Notes: generated by a model not told the origin, from the sequence alone. A stretch of DNA of 64,000 nucleotides from Pseudomonadota bacterium (GCA_039196715.1 JBCCUP010000001.1:186001-250000), one strand, 5' to 3'. Shown: positions 8,129 through 17,370, counted from the stretch's first letter. Numbers and translations: made by a program.

Positions 8129-9133
8129 TCAAGCATCCAGTGACTCCTTAGAGGCCAAAAATCGCGCTCGAAACTCGGCAGAATCAGCGGGCATCAATGC
8201 GCTGTGCAACGCCGTGACGCGCTGTTGCAAGGTGGCGCTGTTAATATCACCGCGCAGCCAGGCCGCCTCGATATGCGCAATGCCCGCGCGAAACCGCCGC
8301 TTGCGCCGCAACCCCAGCCGCAATGCGTGTGGCTTGACGGTGATGCCGCAAAACCGCACCCCCACCCAGCTGCGCTGAATCAGTGGGGGCTTGAGAGACA
8401 GCCCAAGCGTGTCCCCGAGGTAGTCAGCAAAGCGCACCTGCACGTCCAGCAACGCCTGCCGATCATGTGACCACAACAGGAAGTCATCCATGTAGCGGCA
8501 ATGCGCACGCACACCGGGCTGCGCGAGGCACCACCGGTCGGCGTCATTGAGGTAATGGTTGGCAAAGTGCTGTGAGGTCAGCGCGCCAATCGGCAAGCCT
8601 CGGCCGAGCCTGGCACCGTGCGCATCAATCGCCGCCGCCAGCAGTGCACAGCCGTCGCCGCGGAACCGTCGCCGCAATTGACTGTGCAACGTCAGGTGGT
8701 CTATCGACGGGAAATACTGTGCGATGTCTGCGTGCATCACCCAGGCGAACCGCCTGCTGTTGCGCTGAGCATGATCAAGCGCGGCGTGTACACCCTTGCC
8801 AACCCGGCAGGCAAACACCGACGGCAACAACGCCCGCTCCAGCCGTGGCTCAACGTGGCGCACCAGCGCGTGGTGGGCCACGCGGTCCCAAAGCGGTGCC
8901 GCGTGGATCACGCGCTGTTTCGGGTCATGAATCTCAAAAGCCTTGAACCGCCCAACCGGCATTCGGCCGGCCATCAAACTGTCATGGATCATCCTATTGA
9001 CAGACCGTCTGTCCAACAACAGAGCTCGCACCTCCGGCAAATGCCGCTTGCCACGACAGGCGCGGTCCATGGCCCAGTCTATGTTGTCCGGGTGGGCGAT
9101 CTGTGCACGTATCAGGGCTGTGGTGTCAGGCAT
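8129..9133 (-). CDS. DGR reverse transcriptase
   Basis: The start is the ATG at 9133, whose first 8 bases overlap the HRDC stop codon, giving 334 residues, usual for DGR RTs. The catalytic aspartates are in DIAQYFPSI (D136) and YMDDF (residues 214-217). The motif LPIGALTSQHFAN (about 180-192) with GxLTSQ, in place of the QGxPxSP of group II intron RTs, is characteristic of DGR enzymes. There is no maturase or endonuclease domain. It copies TR RNA into cDNA with adenine-specific errors for transfer to the VRs. The TR lies immediately downstream. Confidence 0.95.
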   Translation of the reverse strand: MPDTTALIRAQIAHPDNIDWAMDRACRGKRHLPEVRALLLDRRSVNRMIHDSLMAGRMPVGRFKAFEIHDPKQRVIHAAPLWDRVAHHALVRHVEPRLERALLPSVFACRVGKGVHAALDHAQRNSRRFAWVMHADIAQYFPSIDHLTLHSQLRRRFRGDGCALLAAAIDAHGARLGRGLPIGALTSQHFANHYLNDADRWCLAQPGVRAHCRYMDDFLLWSHDRQALLDVQVRFADYLGDTLGLSLKPPLIQRSWVGVRFCGITVKPHALRLGLRRKRRFRAGIAHIEAAWLRGDINSATLQQRVTALHSALMPADSAEFRARFLASKESLDA

Positions 9134-9587
9134 CCAATTCACCCAGTACGGCCAACACAGCGTTCGCGTAGCGCTCCATGCGCTTCTCACCCACACCATC
9201 CACCGCTGACAGCGCTACGCGATCAGGCGATTCCAACTGCGCGATATCAGCCAGTTGCTCGTTGGTGAAGATGGCATAGGCCTGGACATTTTCAGCTTTC
9301 GCGACTTGTTTGCGCCACGCGCGCAATCCGGCGAAGCGGGAAAAGTGCCCGGGGCTGAGGACCTGTTGGTAGTCGATAGCGTTGCGAGGCGCCGTTCTCG
9401 ACGGTTGCACAGCGTCGGCAGCAGCCTTGACCTCACCCGGCACGGTGCAACACACCGCCCAGAAACTGTTGACACCATCTTCCACCCACTGGCGGTCCAC
9501 AGTCGCCAGGGGATGGCTCGCCAAAAAGGCGTTGAGTTCGTCCGCATGCGACCCGGATGCCATCGCGGGGACGCGGAAGAACACCAT
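9126..9587 (-). CDS. DGR accessory protein with HRDC domain
   Basis: I chose the ATG at 9587, 2 bp after the stop of target 1, giving 153 residues. An in-frame ATG at 9608 would overlap target 1. The N-terminal half (MVFFRVPAM, then DGVNSFWAVCC, then IDYQQVLS) matches a block common in DGR-linked HRDC proteins. The C-terminal half is an HRDC nucleic-acid-binding domain: LRAWRKQVAKAENVQAYAIF, then TNEQLADIA, then VDGVGEKRMERYANAVLAVL. In many DGRs this protein replaces Avd, the RT partner. A role in RT or cDNA handling is inferred from that association. Confidence 0.9.
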   Translation of the reverse strand: MVFFRVPAMASGSHADELNAFLASHPLATVDRQWVEDGVNSFWAVCCTVPGEVKAAADAVQPSRTAPRNAIDYQQVLSPGHFSRFAGLRAWRKQVAKAENVQAYAIFTNEQLADIAQLESPDRVALSAVDGVGEKRMERYANAVLAVLGELDA

Positions 9588-9589
9588 TT

Positions 9590-12136
9590 TCACCGGCCTG
9601 CTCGCCACGCCGGCTCGCGGCTGCTACGCGGCGCGGTCCCCGCACCGCGATCCGCCGTCGCCTGCGCGGCTCGCCGGCTGGCTTCCGGGTCTTCACCTCC
9701 GGCCAGGCGGAAGCCGATGAAGTCGTTGCGGGCAGCGGGATCGCGCGCGTTGCGGCCCGCCGCGCGCAAGTCGCGCGGGGCGCTGAACCAGCTGCCACCG
9801 CGCAACACGCGCTCCTGGCCTTGCTCTGGACCAACGGGGTCCACCAAGGCACCCGCACCGTATTGAGCAAACCAATCTGAACACCATTCCCACACATTCC
9901 CATGCATGCTGCGCAATCCGTAAGGGTTAGCCGGGAAATCTCGCTCATCTTGGACACCATCACCCTCGCTCCCCAGCGATGGGTCAAATAGGTCACCCCA
10001 CCAAAACGCGCTTTGAGTGCCCGCTCGGCAAGCATTTTCCCACTCCGCTTCAGTGGGCAAACGCGCGGTAAAGCGCGGGCACTTTTTCATCAGTTTTTTG
10101 CACCATATCTGGCAGTCTTCCCACGAAAGATCCGTGGCGGGGAGATTCGCATTGTCTGTCGAGGTCTTGCCCAACACCCCGTCCCAGAAAGCCTGCGTCA
10201 CCGTCGTCTCCCCGAGCCAATAGCCGCACGAGAGAGTCACATCGTGCAGCGTTTCGTTTTCATAGCGCCCCGCTTCATCATCCGGCGACCCCATCTGAAA
10301 CCGGCCCGGCGGAATCCAGCGCAGCCGGTAGCGCATGTTGGCGACGGCCAAATCCGCCCACAAGCCCCTCTCGTCCACGCCATGGCTGTCTGCCCACGTC
10401 CAACCAGAATCTACCGGCTGCCAGCCCCACGCACCATTCTCGCCGTGTACAGGCTGCCAAGCGAAGCGCGCGCCGTCCGCGTGCACGGCGAACACGATAC
10501 CGTCCTCATTGGAAAAAAACCGTGATGCCCAGGCAGGTCGTGTCAGGCGGTCGAGCTGCCAAGTGCGATCACCCTCGATGATGCTGCAAGGGCGTGACAG
10601 TGGCGCGGCCACAGAGACGGGCTGCCGGGAGACCGATTCCACGGCGGCATCGCCAGTGCGCAACACCGTTTGAACTGCTGAGCCTCGGAACGCCGCCACC
10701 GCGTGCAGGGCATCGCCTCGTTGCACCAAACCAATGACCCGGCTAGATGGGGCTGATGCACCCAGCAGCGGTTGTGGCAGCCGGTTGCGCTCCGCGACAG
10801 CCTGCAACGCGGTCAGGAATTGGCGGTGCTCCGTCGTGACAGGCGCGGTATCGGCCAGTTCACAACCGAGGTCCATCAACTCGGCCAACACGCTGTCAGC
10901 CGCTACCCCGCCGTGGCTCTGCGCGCTGACGCGGGCAAGTTGCAGCAGATTGCCAAGCGCTGCCCCACTCGAGTCGCCGGCGGCGAGCCGGGTTTGCAAC
11001 TGCTCGGCATCGCGCCAAGCGGCTGGCTGATAGACGGCCCACGCAGACACCGCGCGCTCAACACGCGCACGCTGGGCTGCGGGCCAACGTTGGTAGCGCG
11101 CACGCCAAACGCCTCGCGCGTCGCGCCGGAGGCGGACCGCGCTGGCCTTTCGCTCTACATCCGGGTGGCGGCTCGCGGCAAGCTCATCGGCCAGGCTCAG
11201 CCCGAGCGCCAGCCGCAACGCGCGCAGTTGCGCCCGGCCAAGCCAGAGACAGGCAGCCATGGCGGACAGCAGAGACTCAGTGCCGTCCGGTGCCACCGCG
11301 CAGAGCGCACAGCTGCGCCAAGCGGCAGCACGCAACGGAAATAGACTCAACAACCTGAGATCTAGCCCCTGTCGCGCCAAACCCGCCAAATCGCTGTGCC
11401 AGGCGGCGCTCGGCGACCCGCCACGGGTGCCGAAGTCGCTGATCACCAGCACCGGGACATTAGGCGGCACCGTGCGAGCATCGAAGGCCGTGTGTGGCGC
11501 AGACACCGCTTGCCAGCCGCCCGCCCCCGGGCGCTGGTAACGAACGCACACCCGCAGGCCGGCGGGGTCATGCTCGACAACGAGCTGCCGAACCACAGCC
11601 TCGACATCGGGCCAGACCGCGCGCAGCGCCGGCGAAAAATCCACCAGCACCGCACACGCCGCAGCGCTGTGCTGGCGCCGCGCTCGCGGCAACGCGCTCA
11701 CTGGTTCGCCGCGCGCCAGGTGCAACGCCGCCCGTTTGAGGTGCGGTTGACGGGTCTGCCGTACCGTGCCAAGCAAGGCATCAAGCGCGTTGCGTAATGC
11801 GCCTCGGTGCCACGCGGGCGCCTGTGGCATCCAGGGTGTCATGGCTTCGCGGTAATCAACCGGGCCGGTGTCCTCGAAAGCGAGCGGCTGCACTGGCGTG
11901 AAGTCGCGTTCCGCGGTGATCGCCCAGATCGCCAATGGGTGATGCGCCCGATACAACACGGCCCGCTGCGCGATGCCGTTGTGCGCGGGATCATCATCCG
12001 GTTCAAGCCGAGCTTGCGCCGATTCCGTGTTGCGCACGGCAAAACCGAGTCGTGCCGCAACGGTATCGGCGTCAGTGTCTCTGGCGTTTTGCAAGGCCCG
12101 CAACAACGCAGCCCGCGAAGTGGTCGCCCGGTTCAC
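9590..12136 (-). CDS. DGR target protein 1: vWA-like region fused to FGE/SUMF1-fold domain
   Basis: An 848-residue protein with a GTG start at 12136 overlapping the ATPase stop (GTGA). Residues about 160-270 look like a degenerate von Willebrand A domain: CAVLVDFSPALRAVW, then VPVLVISDFGTRG, then LARQGLDLRLLSLFPLR. It lacks an intact DxSxS MIDAS. Residues about 601-817 are an FGE/C-type-lectin-like fold: LRWIPPGRFQMGSP, then PTEAEWENACRAGT, then HGNVWEWCSDWF, then RVLRGGSWF and FIGFRLAGG. VR2 covers residues about 771-813. Unlike target 2 it does not stop at GGEDP but continues for 31 residues rich in Arg, Ala and Gly. FGE catalytic cysteines are absent. The middle, about 280-600, is not assigned. 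Confidence 0.88.
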   Translation of the reverse strand: MNRATTSRAALLRALQNARDTDADTVAARLGFAVRNTESAQARLEPDDDPAHNGIAQRAVLYRAHHPLAIWAITAERDFTPVQPLAFEDTGPVDYREAMTPWMPQAPAWHRGALRNALDALLGTVRQTRQPHLKRAALHLARGEPVSALPRARRQHSAAACAVLVDFSPALRAVWPDVEAVVRQLVVEHDPAGLRVCVRYQRPGAGGWQAVSAPHTAFDARTVPPNVPVLVISDFGTRGGSPSAAWHSDLAGLARQGLDLRLLSLFPLRAAAWRSCALCAVAPDGTESLLSAMAACLWLGRAQLRALRLALGLSLADELAASRHPDVERKASAVRLRRDARGVWRARYQRWPAAQRARVERAVSAWAVYQPAAWRDAEQLQTRLAAGDSSGAALGNLLQLARVSAQSHGGVAADSVLAELMDLGCELADTAPVTTEHRQFLTALQAVAERNRLPQPLLGASAPSSRVIGLVQRGDALHAVAAFRGSAVQTVLRTGDAAVESVSRQPVSVAAPLSRPCSIIEGDRTWQLDRLTRPAWASRFFSNEDGIVFAVHADGARFAWQPVHGENGAWGWQPVDSGWTWADSHGVDERGLWADLAVANMRYRLRWIPPGRFQMGSPDDEAGRYENETLHDVTLSCGYWLGETTVTQAFWDGVLGKTSTDNANLPATDLSWEDCQIWCKKLMKKCPRFTARLPTEAEWENACRAGTQSAFWWGDLFDPSLGSEGDGVQDERDFPANPYGLRSMHGNVWEWCSDWFAQYGAGALVDPVGPEQGQERVLRGGSWFSAPRDLRAAGRNARDPAARNDFIGFRLAGGEDPEASRRAAQATADRGAGTAPRSSREPAWRAGR
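9632..9649. other. GC-rich hairpin downstream of VR2
   Basis: The sequence cgcggt-ccccgc-accgcg forms a 6-bp stem with a 6-nt loop, 48 nt past VR2 in the coding direction and inside the C-terminal extension of target 1. Its stem and loop sizes equal those of the hairpin after VR1, although the sequences differ. A part in retrohoming is inferred by analogy with other DGRs. Confidence 0.4.
9697..9824 (-). repeat. DGR variable region VR2
   Basis: It aligns without gaps to the TR. Twelve substitutions fall within 9697-9823, all at TR adenines on the coding strand. A thirteenth, also at an adenine, falls at the very end of homology. Encoded changes include I to F, N to S, D to A, N to D, N to G, N to R and N to F. 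Several TR codons (N, N, D and the last I) are unchanged here but altered in VR1, so the two VRs have diversified independently. Confidence 0.93.
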
Positions 12137-13068
12137 GGATCGGACGCAGGGCTGTTCTGAAAATAGCGGCCAAGCTTGGTCAACCAGTCTCGCTGCTGAT
12201 CCGCGCTTGCGCCCTCCCGGCCGAGCGAATGCAGCGCGTGCAACAGATCAAGGTACTCGGCGAGTCCGGTGTAGGGCCGCTGGCGGCAGTTTGCGCGGTC
12301 GTCGAGGATTTGCCGGGCTGCGTCTTCGAGCACACCGTCGCACAGCATCGGATAGCGGCCGCTGCCGACCGTGACAAAATACGCCAGCGGCTCCGACGGC
12401 AGTTGCAAGTGCAAGTGCGTGCAACGGCGCAGGAAAGCCGCCGGCAGTTCGCGGTCTTCATTGCTGGTAAAGACAACCAGCGGGTGTGGACAACCCGACT
12501 CGGCCCTCACCGGTTGGTCACGGTGCGGCACCTGAATGCAGCGGTCGCCGAGGCTCTCGAGTAGGCTGTTGGCCACACTCGCGTCAGCCTTGTCAATTTC
12601 ATCGACCAGCAGCACCACGCCACATTCCGCGATGGACGCGCCTGTGCCATCGCCCACGTTGGCCCAGTTGGGCTGGTACTGGTGGCGGTTTTTCGCCTCG
12701 CCCGCCGACACCGGGCTCAGTGCCCACCACATCGGCCCGGGGCACAGGTAGGCCTGATCAGGCTGGATGTCGTGCTGTTGCGCGTCGGCCAGTCGCGCGG
12801 TGTAGTCGTAGGACCACAGCAGCGTCTGGGCCTCGGTGTAGGGCTGGATCACGACGCTCAGAAACGCGCGATCGAGCACCGCCGCCGCCGCGCGCGCGAG
12901 CTGCGACTTGCCCAACCCGGTTTCGCCGGTCACGAGGAGCGGGCGCTCTGACGCCACCGCTGCCATCACCGCGTAGACCGACACGCTGTCCCAGTGGTGC
13001 GCGATATCCGTATGGCCTGCGATGGGCTGGGCGGTGTCGACAATGCGGGGCAGTTGATCCAGTTGCAC
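12133..13068 (-). CDS. MoxR-like AAA+ ATPase of the retroelement operon
   Basis: The likely start is the GTG at 13068, 4 bp after the upstream stop, giving 311 residues. An alternative start at 13164 would overlap the upstream gene by about 90 bp. Walker A is GETGLGKS (48-55), Walker B VVLLVDEID (151-159), sensor 1 VVFTSNEDREL, followed by the arginine pair in AAFLRRC. This is the MoxR/dynein-related pattern. MoxR ATPases act on or with vWA-domain partners, and the next gene carries a vWA-like region and overlaps this one by 4 bp, so a MoxR-vWA pair feeding the variable protein is likely. Substrate and trigger are unknown. Confidence 0.87.
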   Translation of the reverse strand: MQLDQLPRIVDTAQPIAGHTDIAHHWDSVSVYAVMAAVASERPLLVTGETGLGKSQLARAAAAVLDRAFLSVVIQPYTEAQTLLWSYDYTARLADAQQHDIQPDQAYLCPGPMWWALSPVSAGEAKNRHQYQPNWANVGDGTGASIAECGVVLLVDEIDKADASVANSLLESLGDRCIQVPHRDQPVRAESGCPHPLVVFTSNEDRELPAAFLRRCTHLHLQLPSEPLAYFVTVGSGRYPMLCDGVLEDAARQILDDRANCRQRPYTGLAEYLDLLHALHSLGREGASADQQRDWLTKLGRYFQNSPASDP

Positions 13069-13072
13069 GGGG

Positions 13073-14725
13073 TCAGGCCCCGCCCACGCCGAACAGGCCG
13101 GCAATGCCGGTGGCCACCGGCAACAACACCTTGGCCGTGTCTGCCAGTACCCCGGCGCCGTCACTCACGGTTTTGAGGTCGCCCATTGCCAACACGAAGC
13201 GTTGCACGGCAGACTGCTTTTCACTCGCCTGCGCTTGCCCCGCGCCCTCTGATTCGTACGCCGCCGCGAGCGCGCCGGCGGCCGCGTTCAGGTTGGCCAG
13301 TTCGGTTGCATGCGCCACGTCGGCAGCTTGTGCACCGATGAATGTGTCAAGCGAATTGACCGCATTCAGCAAGTGGGCTTTTTCCGCGTCACTGAGGCTG
13401 ACAGCCGTGTTGTGCGTGCTGTTGGCAGTGACCGTCTCCGCTTGGGTGTTAATGAACACGTTGCCAGTGGCATTAATGGTTGGCGCCGCGGGGGGTGTTG
13501 TCATGGCATTTTGCTCCGTGGGTGTTTCAGCGGGGGTGTCGTCGTGGGTCTCAGCCGAGGCCGACTGTCTCGTCGCGTTGAGATCAACCAGCAAACGCTC
13601 GATCAGGTTGAGCAGATCATCGGCCGGGTGCGTATGACCGCCCGTGACGATGGGCAGCTGACCCAACGTTTCACGCACAGCGATCAGCATCGCCGCGTCG
13701 ACCTCGCGATCCGCAATGACGAAGCGGTGATCAGGGTTCGCGTCGGCGTTGGTCAGCAACAGTGCCGCTCTGAAGTCGCGGAGCCATCTGTCGTATTCTT
13801 CTGAGTGGGGATCTTCCGGCACATCGCCCAGATTGAAGCCGACGGAAAGCTCGCTGGCCAAGGCGCGCAATCCGAAGTCGACATTGACACTTTTGACGAC
13901 CGGGAACGCCACGGTGTGCGGCGACAACGCTTCGACGTTGGTGTCAGTGACGATGAGGTGTGCGAGGTCATCACACCCGAGACTCGCCGACACGGCTGCA
14001 CGTGCGTGCCAGGGCAACCGGCTGGCAACGTCGCCAAGGGAGTCACCGTCAAACAGGCGGTTGAGCACTGGCGCATTCACCGCGTAAAGTGCAAATGTCC
14101 GCAGCAGCCAAGCCACCAAGTCAATGTGGCGACTTTCCAGCTCAGACCCCGAGACTTGTATGAAGCGATACGCGCGTGGCAGGCACACACTTGACGCGAC
14201 GGTGTCCAGGCTGTTGGTGAAGCGTTTGGCGAGGCTCTCCGGTGTCGCGTCAGCATCCGCCTCAACCCAGGACGCGACCGCGGCGTAGAGGTCGAGCGCG
14301 TCGGACTGCATCTCGCGCAACACCACGACGATGGGCCGCGTGCGTTTTACATCGCGCTCCGCTTCTCGGGCTGCGAGCAACGCGTCATCCCGCTCGGCTT
14401 GGTTGGCCGCCTCCGTCGCCGCGCGCGCGTCAGCTTGTGCGGCGCAGAGCGCATCGGCCAACGCGGCTTGCGCCATACCTTGGTACTCGGGATATCCGTG
14501 TTGTTTGACGTACTTGGCCAGATTCAGCGTTCGCTCCGCGCCGTGAGACAAGACTCCTGTCGACCCGCTGTTGCTCAGGATGCGTTTGATCGTCGAGTCT
14601 TTAACACCCAGGCACTCGCACAAGCCGACTGTCTGCGTTTGGCGATGTCCGTGCGCCGGCGCCGGGACAAATTGATCGAACCAACAGCGTTCCACCGCTA
14701 ACCACCTGCCTAGTTGAACTTTCAT
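13073..14725 (-). CDS. Unrecognised 550-residue protein heading the retroelement operon
   Basis: The start is taken at the ATG at 14725 (a GTG lies 6 bp upstream). No convincing Shine-Dalgarno site is visible. Near the N-terminus, VGLCECLGVKDSTIKRILSN could be a small helix-turn-helix. Residues about 80-115 are Ala/Glu/Arg-rich and probably coiled coil. The centre is mostly helical with no catalytic motif that I recognise. Around residue 415 an Asn/Thr-rich stretch (INATGNVFINTQ) is followed by alanine-rich helices and a Gly/Val-rich hydrophobic tail ending TGIAGLFGVGG. Because it sits just upstream of the MoxR ATPase, it may be the effector or sensor of the system, but no function is shown. 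Confidence 0.72.
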   Translation of the reverse strand: MKVQLGRWLAVERCWFDQFVPAPAHGHRQTQTVGLCECLGVKDSTIKRILSNSGSTGVLSHGAERTLNLAKYVKQHGYPEYQGMAQAALADALCAAQADARAATEAANQAERDDALLAAREAERDVKRTRPIVVVLREMQSDALDLYAAVASWVEADADATPESLAKRFTNSLDTVASSVCLPRAYRFIQVSGSELESRHIDLVAWLLRTFALYAVNAPVLNRLFDGDSLGDVASRLPWHARAAVSASLGCDDLAHLIVTDTNVEALSPHTVAFPVVKSVNVDFGLRALASELSVGFNLGDVPEDPHSEEYDRWLRDFRAALLLTNADANPDHRFVIADREVDAAMLIAVRETLGQLPIVTGGHTHPADDLLNLIERLLVDLNATRQSASAETHDDTPAETPTEQNAMTTPPAAPTINATGNVFINTQAETVTANSTHNTAVSLSDAEKAHLLNAVNSLDTFIGAQAADVAHATELANLNAAAGALAAAYESEGAGQAQASEKQSAVQRFVLAMGDLKTVSDGAGVLADTAKVLLPVATGIAGLFGVGGA

Positions 14726-14928
14726 CAACACTGTAGTGACCCGCTTTGTGGCGGATCAATGGCTTTTTCGGGTCAGTTCGGGTCAGGACACCACAGCGCT
14801 CGGGTCACGACGGTACCAGCGCAGGAGATGCGCTGACCGTTCCGTGGCAGGGGCCATCGAAAGCGGACCGTCGCCGCGCTGGCCTTGCCCGAGAGTTTAC
14901 CCGGCGCAGAATCCCTGCCCCACAACCA

Positions 14929-14954
14929 ACACAGGCGCCCGCAGGCGCCTGTGT
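14929..14954 (-). terminator. Hairpin after fba, possible terminator
   Basis: An 11-bp perfect stem (acacaggcgcc / ggcgcctgtgt) with a 4-nt loop lies about 20 bp beyond the fba stop. No run of T follows on the minus strand, so intrinsic termination would be weak. It may instead be an RNA 3 prime-end stabiliser. The remaining bases from here to 14725 hold no recognisable gene. Confidence 0.5.
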
Positions 14955-14973
14955 GACCGGTGTCGCGTGAGTG

Positions 14974-16038
14974 TCAGTTCACGCGCGGGTCCAGTGCACC
15001 GGCGTTGTAGCGCTCGACCATGCGGTCGAGTTTGAGCACGTTGATCTTGCTGGCGTTGCCGGCGGTACCGAAGGCCTCGTAGCGCGCCAGGCAGATGCTC
15101 TTCATCGCATCCTTGGCGACACCGAGGTATTTGCGCGGATCAAATTCGGCCGGTTTCTCCGCCATGAACCGGCGAATGGCACCGGTGCTCGCCATGCGCA
15201 GATCGGTGTCGATGTTGACCTTGCGCACACCGTTGCGGATGCCCTCCTGGATCTCCTCGACCGGCACGCCGTACGTCTCGCCCATCTCACCGCCGTGGTC
15301 ATTGATGACCTGGAGCCACTCCTGCGGTACCGACGAGGAGCCGTGCATCACCAGATGGGTGTCCGGGATACGCGCGTGGATCGCCTTGATGCGGTCAATC
15401 GACAGGATGTCTCCGGTCGGGGGTCGGGTGAATTTGTAGGCCCCGTGGGACGTACCGATTGCAATGGCCAGTGCGTCCACCTTGGTGTCACGCACGAAAC
15501 TCGCCGCCTCCTCGGGGTCGGTGAGCAGCTGATCGCGCGACAGGATACCCTCGGCGCCGGAACCGTCCTCCTCGCCGGCCATGCCGGTTTCGAGCGAGCC
15601 CAACACGCCCAGCTCACCCTCGACAGACACGCCGATCGCATGCGCCATCTCGACCACCTTGGCCGTCACACCGCTGTTGTAGGCGTAGTCGGCGGGGGTC
15701 TTCATGTCCTCCTCGAGCGAGCCGTCCATCATCACGGACGTGAAACCGAGCGCCATCGCCTGCTGGCAGATGGCCGGCGACGACCCGTGGTCCTGGTGCA
15801 TGCAGACCGGAATGTGCGGCCACTCTTCCACGGCAGAGAGGATCAGGTGACGCAGAAAAGGCGCGCCGGCGTACTTGCGGGCCCCGGCCGAGGCCTGGAC
15901 GATCACCGGGCTGTCGGTCTCGTCGGCGGCCTCCATGATGGCACGCATTTGTTCCAGGTTATTGATATTGAAAGCGGGTACGCCGTAACCATGCTCGGCT
16001 GCATGGTCCAGCAGCTGACGCATCGAGATCAGTGCCAT
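14974..16038 (-). CDS. fba: Class II fructose-bisphosphate aldolase
   Basis: A metal-dependent aldolase interconverting fructose 1,6-bisphosphate with glyceraldehyde 3-phosphate and DHAP. The 354 residues start [30 protein letters not shown] contains the conserved zinc-ligand and catalytic HxDHG block. GTSHGAYKF and [19 protein letters not shown] are phosphate- and Na/Zn-site segments. The overall form resembles the class II subtype often called Calvin-cycle (CbbA-like), but no other Calvin genes are in the window, so glycolysis or gluconeogenesis is the safer role. It follows pgk on the same strand after a 141-bp gap. Confidence 0.95.
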   Translation of the reverse strand: MALISMRQLLDHAAEHGYGVPAFNINNLEQMRAIMEAADETDSPVIVQASAGARKYAGAPFLRHLILSAVEEWPHIPVCMHQDHGSSPAICQQAMALGFTSVMMDGSLEEDMKTPADYAYNSGVTAKVVEMAHAIGVSVEGELGVLGSLETGMAGEEDGSGAEGILSRDQLLTDPEEAASFVRDTKVDALAIAIGTSHGAYKFTRPPTGDILSIDRIKAIHARIPDTHLVMHGSSSVPQEWLQVINDHGGEMGETYGVPVEEIQEGIRNGVRKVNIDTDLRMASTGAIRRFMAEKPAEFDPRKYLGVAKDAMKSICLARYEAFGTAGNASKINVLKLDRMVERYNAGALDPRVN

Positions 16039-16179
16039 GGGGTGTCCTTAGTGGGTGCGCGGGCGCGCGAGCAAAAGTGTAGTCAGTGTATCAAGCCGGC
16101 TACATTCGCCGCCAAGTCACCCGTTGGACCTGCACGTACAAGGCCAACCCCGCCCACCGAAGGCCCGCGCGGACCGGGC

Positions 16180-17370
16180 TCAGCCGGAGGCGTCGGCAGC
16201 CCGGCGTGCCAGCATCGCCACGGCCGGCAGGGTCTTGCCTTCGAGGAACTCCAGAAAGGCCCCCCCGCCAGTCGAGATGTAAGACACATGGTCGGCAATA
16301 CCGTACTTGTCGACCGCCGCAAGGGTGTCGCCGCCACCGGCAATGGAAAACGCCGAGGAGGACGCGATCGCACGGCCCACCGTCTCGGTGCCGGCACCGA
16401 ACTGATCGAACTCGAACACACCCACCGGTCCGTTCCAGACGACCGTGCCGGCGCGCCTGACGATCTCGGCGTACCGCGCCGCGGTTTCAGGCCCGACGTC
16501 GAAGATCATGTCGTCAGGCGCCACATCACCCACGGCCTTGGTGACCGCTGGCGTGTCGGGGTCAAAGGCCTTGCCGCACACCACGTCGGTGGGCACCGGG
16601 ATGTCACCGCCCTGGGCCTGTGCCGCCGCACGCAGGCTGCGGGCCGTGTCGCAGAGGTCGGGTTCACAGAGCGACTTGCCCACCGCACCGCCTTCGGCGG
16701 CGATGAAGGTGTTGGCGATGCCGCCGCCCACGATCAACTGGTCTACCACCGTCGAGAGGGACTCGAGCACAGTCAGTTTGGTCGACACCTTGGACCCTCC
16801 AACGATGGCAACCAACGGGCGCGCGGGCTGCTCGAGCACGCGTGCGAGCGCCTCGAGCTCGGCCGCGAGCAGCGGGCCCGCGCACGCGACCGGTGCGTGC
16901 AGGCCCACGCCGTGGGTGGATGCCTGTGCCCGATGAGCCGTGCCGAATGCGTCCATCACGTAGACGTCGCAGAGCGCAGCGTAGGCCTTCGCCAACGCGT
17001 CGTCGTCGCGCTTCTCACCCACGTTGAAGCGCACATTCTCGAGCAACACCACGTCACCGGGTTCGACCTCGGGCGGCGTTTCGAGGTAGTTGTCGACCAG
17101 TCGCACCGGGTGCCCGAGCAGCGTGGCCATGTGGCTCGCGACCGGCGCCAGCGACTGCGCTGCGTCGTACTCGCCTTCGGTCGGACGGCCGAGGTGGGAC
17201 ATCAGCAACACCCGCGCACCGGCATCCCGTGCCTGGATCACCGAGGGCAAGGCGGCGCGAATCCGCGCGTCGGATGTCACCGCACCGTCTCGCAAGGGCA
17301 CGTTCAGGTCCTCGCGAATCAGAACCCGTTTGCCCTCAAGGCGCAGCGACGCCATCTCGAGAATTGCCAT
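16180..17370 (-). CDS. pgk: Phosphoglycerate kinase
   Basis: The enzyme transfers phosphate between 1,3-bisphosphoglycerate and ADP in glycolysis. It has 396 residues, of normal length. The N-terminal [15 protein letters not shown] is the family signature, [14 protein letters not shown] binds 3-[14 protein letters not shown] and GGGIANTF follow, and [16 protein letters not shown] with SIAGGGDT form the nucleotide site. The ATG at 17370 is used, although an in-frame ATG five codons later is equally possible. pgk before fba is a common gammaproteobacterial order (often epd-pgk-fba). Confidence 0.96.
   Translation of the reverse strand: MAILEMASLRLEGKRVLIREDLNVPLRDGAVTSDARIRAALPSVIQARDAGARVLLMSHLGRPTEGEYDAAQSLAPVASHMATLLGHPVRLVDNYLETPPEVEPGDVVLLENVRFNVGEKRDDDALAKAYAALCDVYVMDAFGTAHRAQASTHGVGLHAPVACAGPLLAAELEALARVLEQPARPLVAIVGGSKVSTKLTVLESLSTVVDQLIVGGGIANTFIAAEGGAVGKSLCEPDLCDTARSLRAAAQAQGGDIPVPTDVVCGKAFDPDTPAVTKAVGDVAPDDMIFDVGPETAARYAEIVRRAGTVVWNGPVGVFEFDQFGAGTETVGRAIASSSAFSIAGGGDTLAAVDKYGIADHVSYISTGGGAFLEFLEGKTLPAVAMLARRAADASG

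Noticed and set aside
8129-9133. Group II intron or retron as source of the reverse transcriptase
   Set aside because: There is no maturase/endonuclease domain, no intron RNA domain V, and no msr-msd layout; the LTSQ motif and the TR/VR pair point to a DGR.
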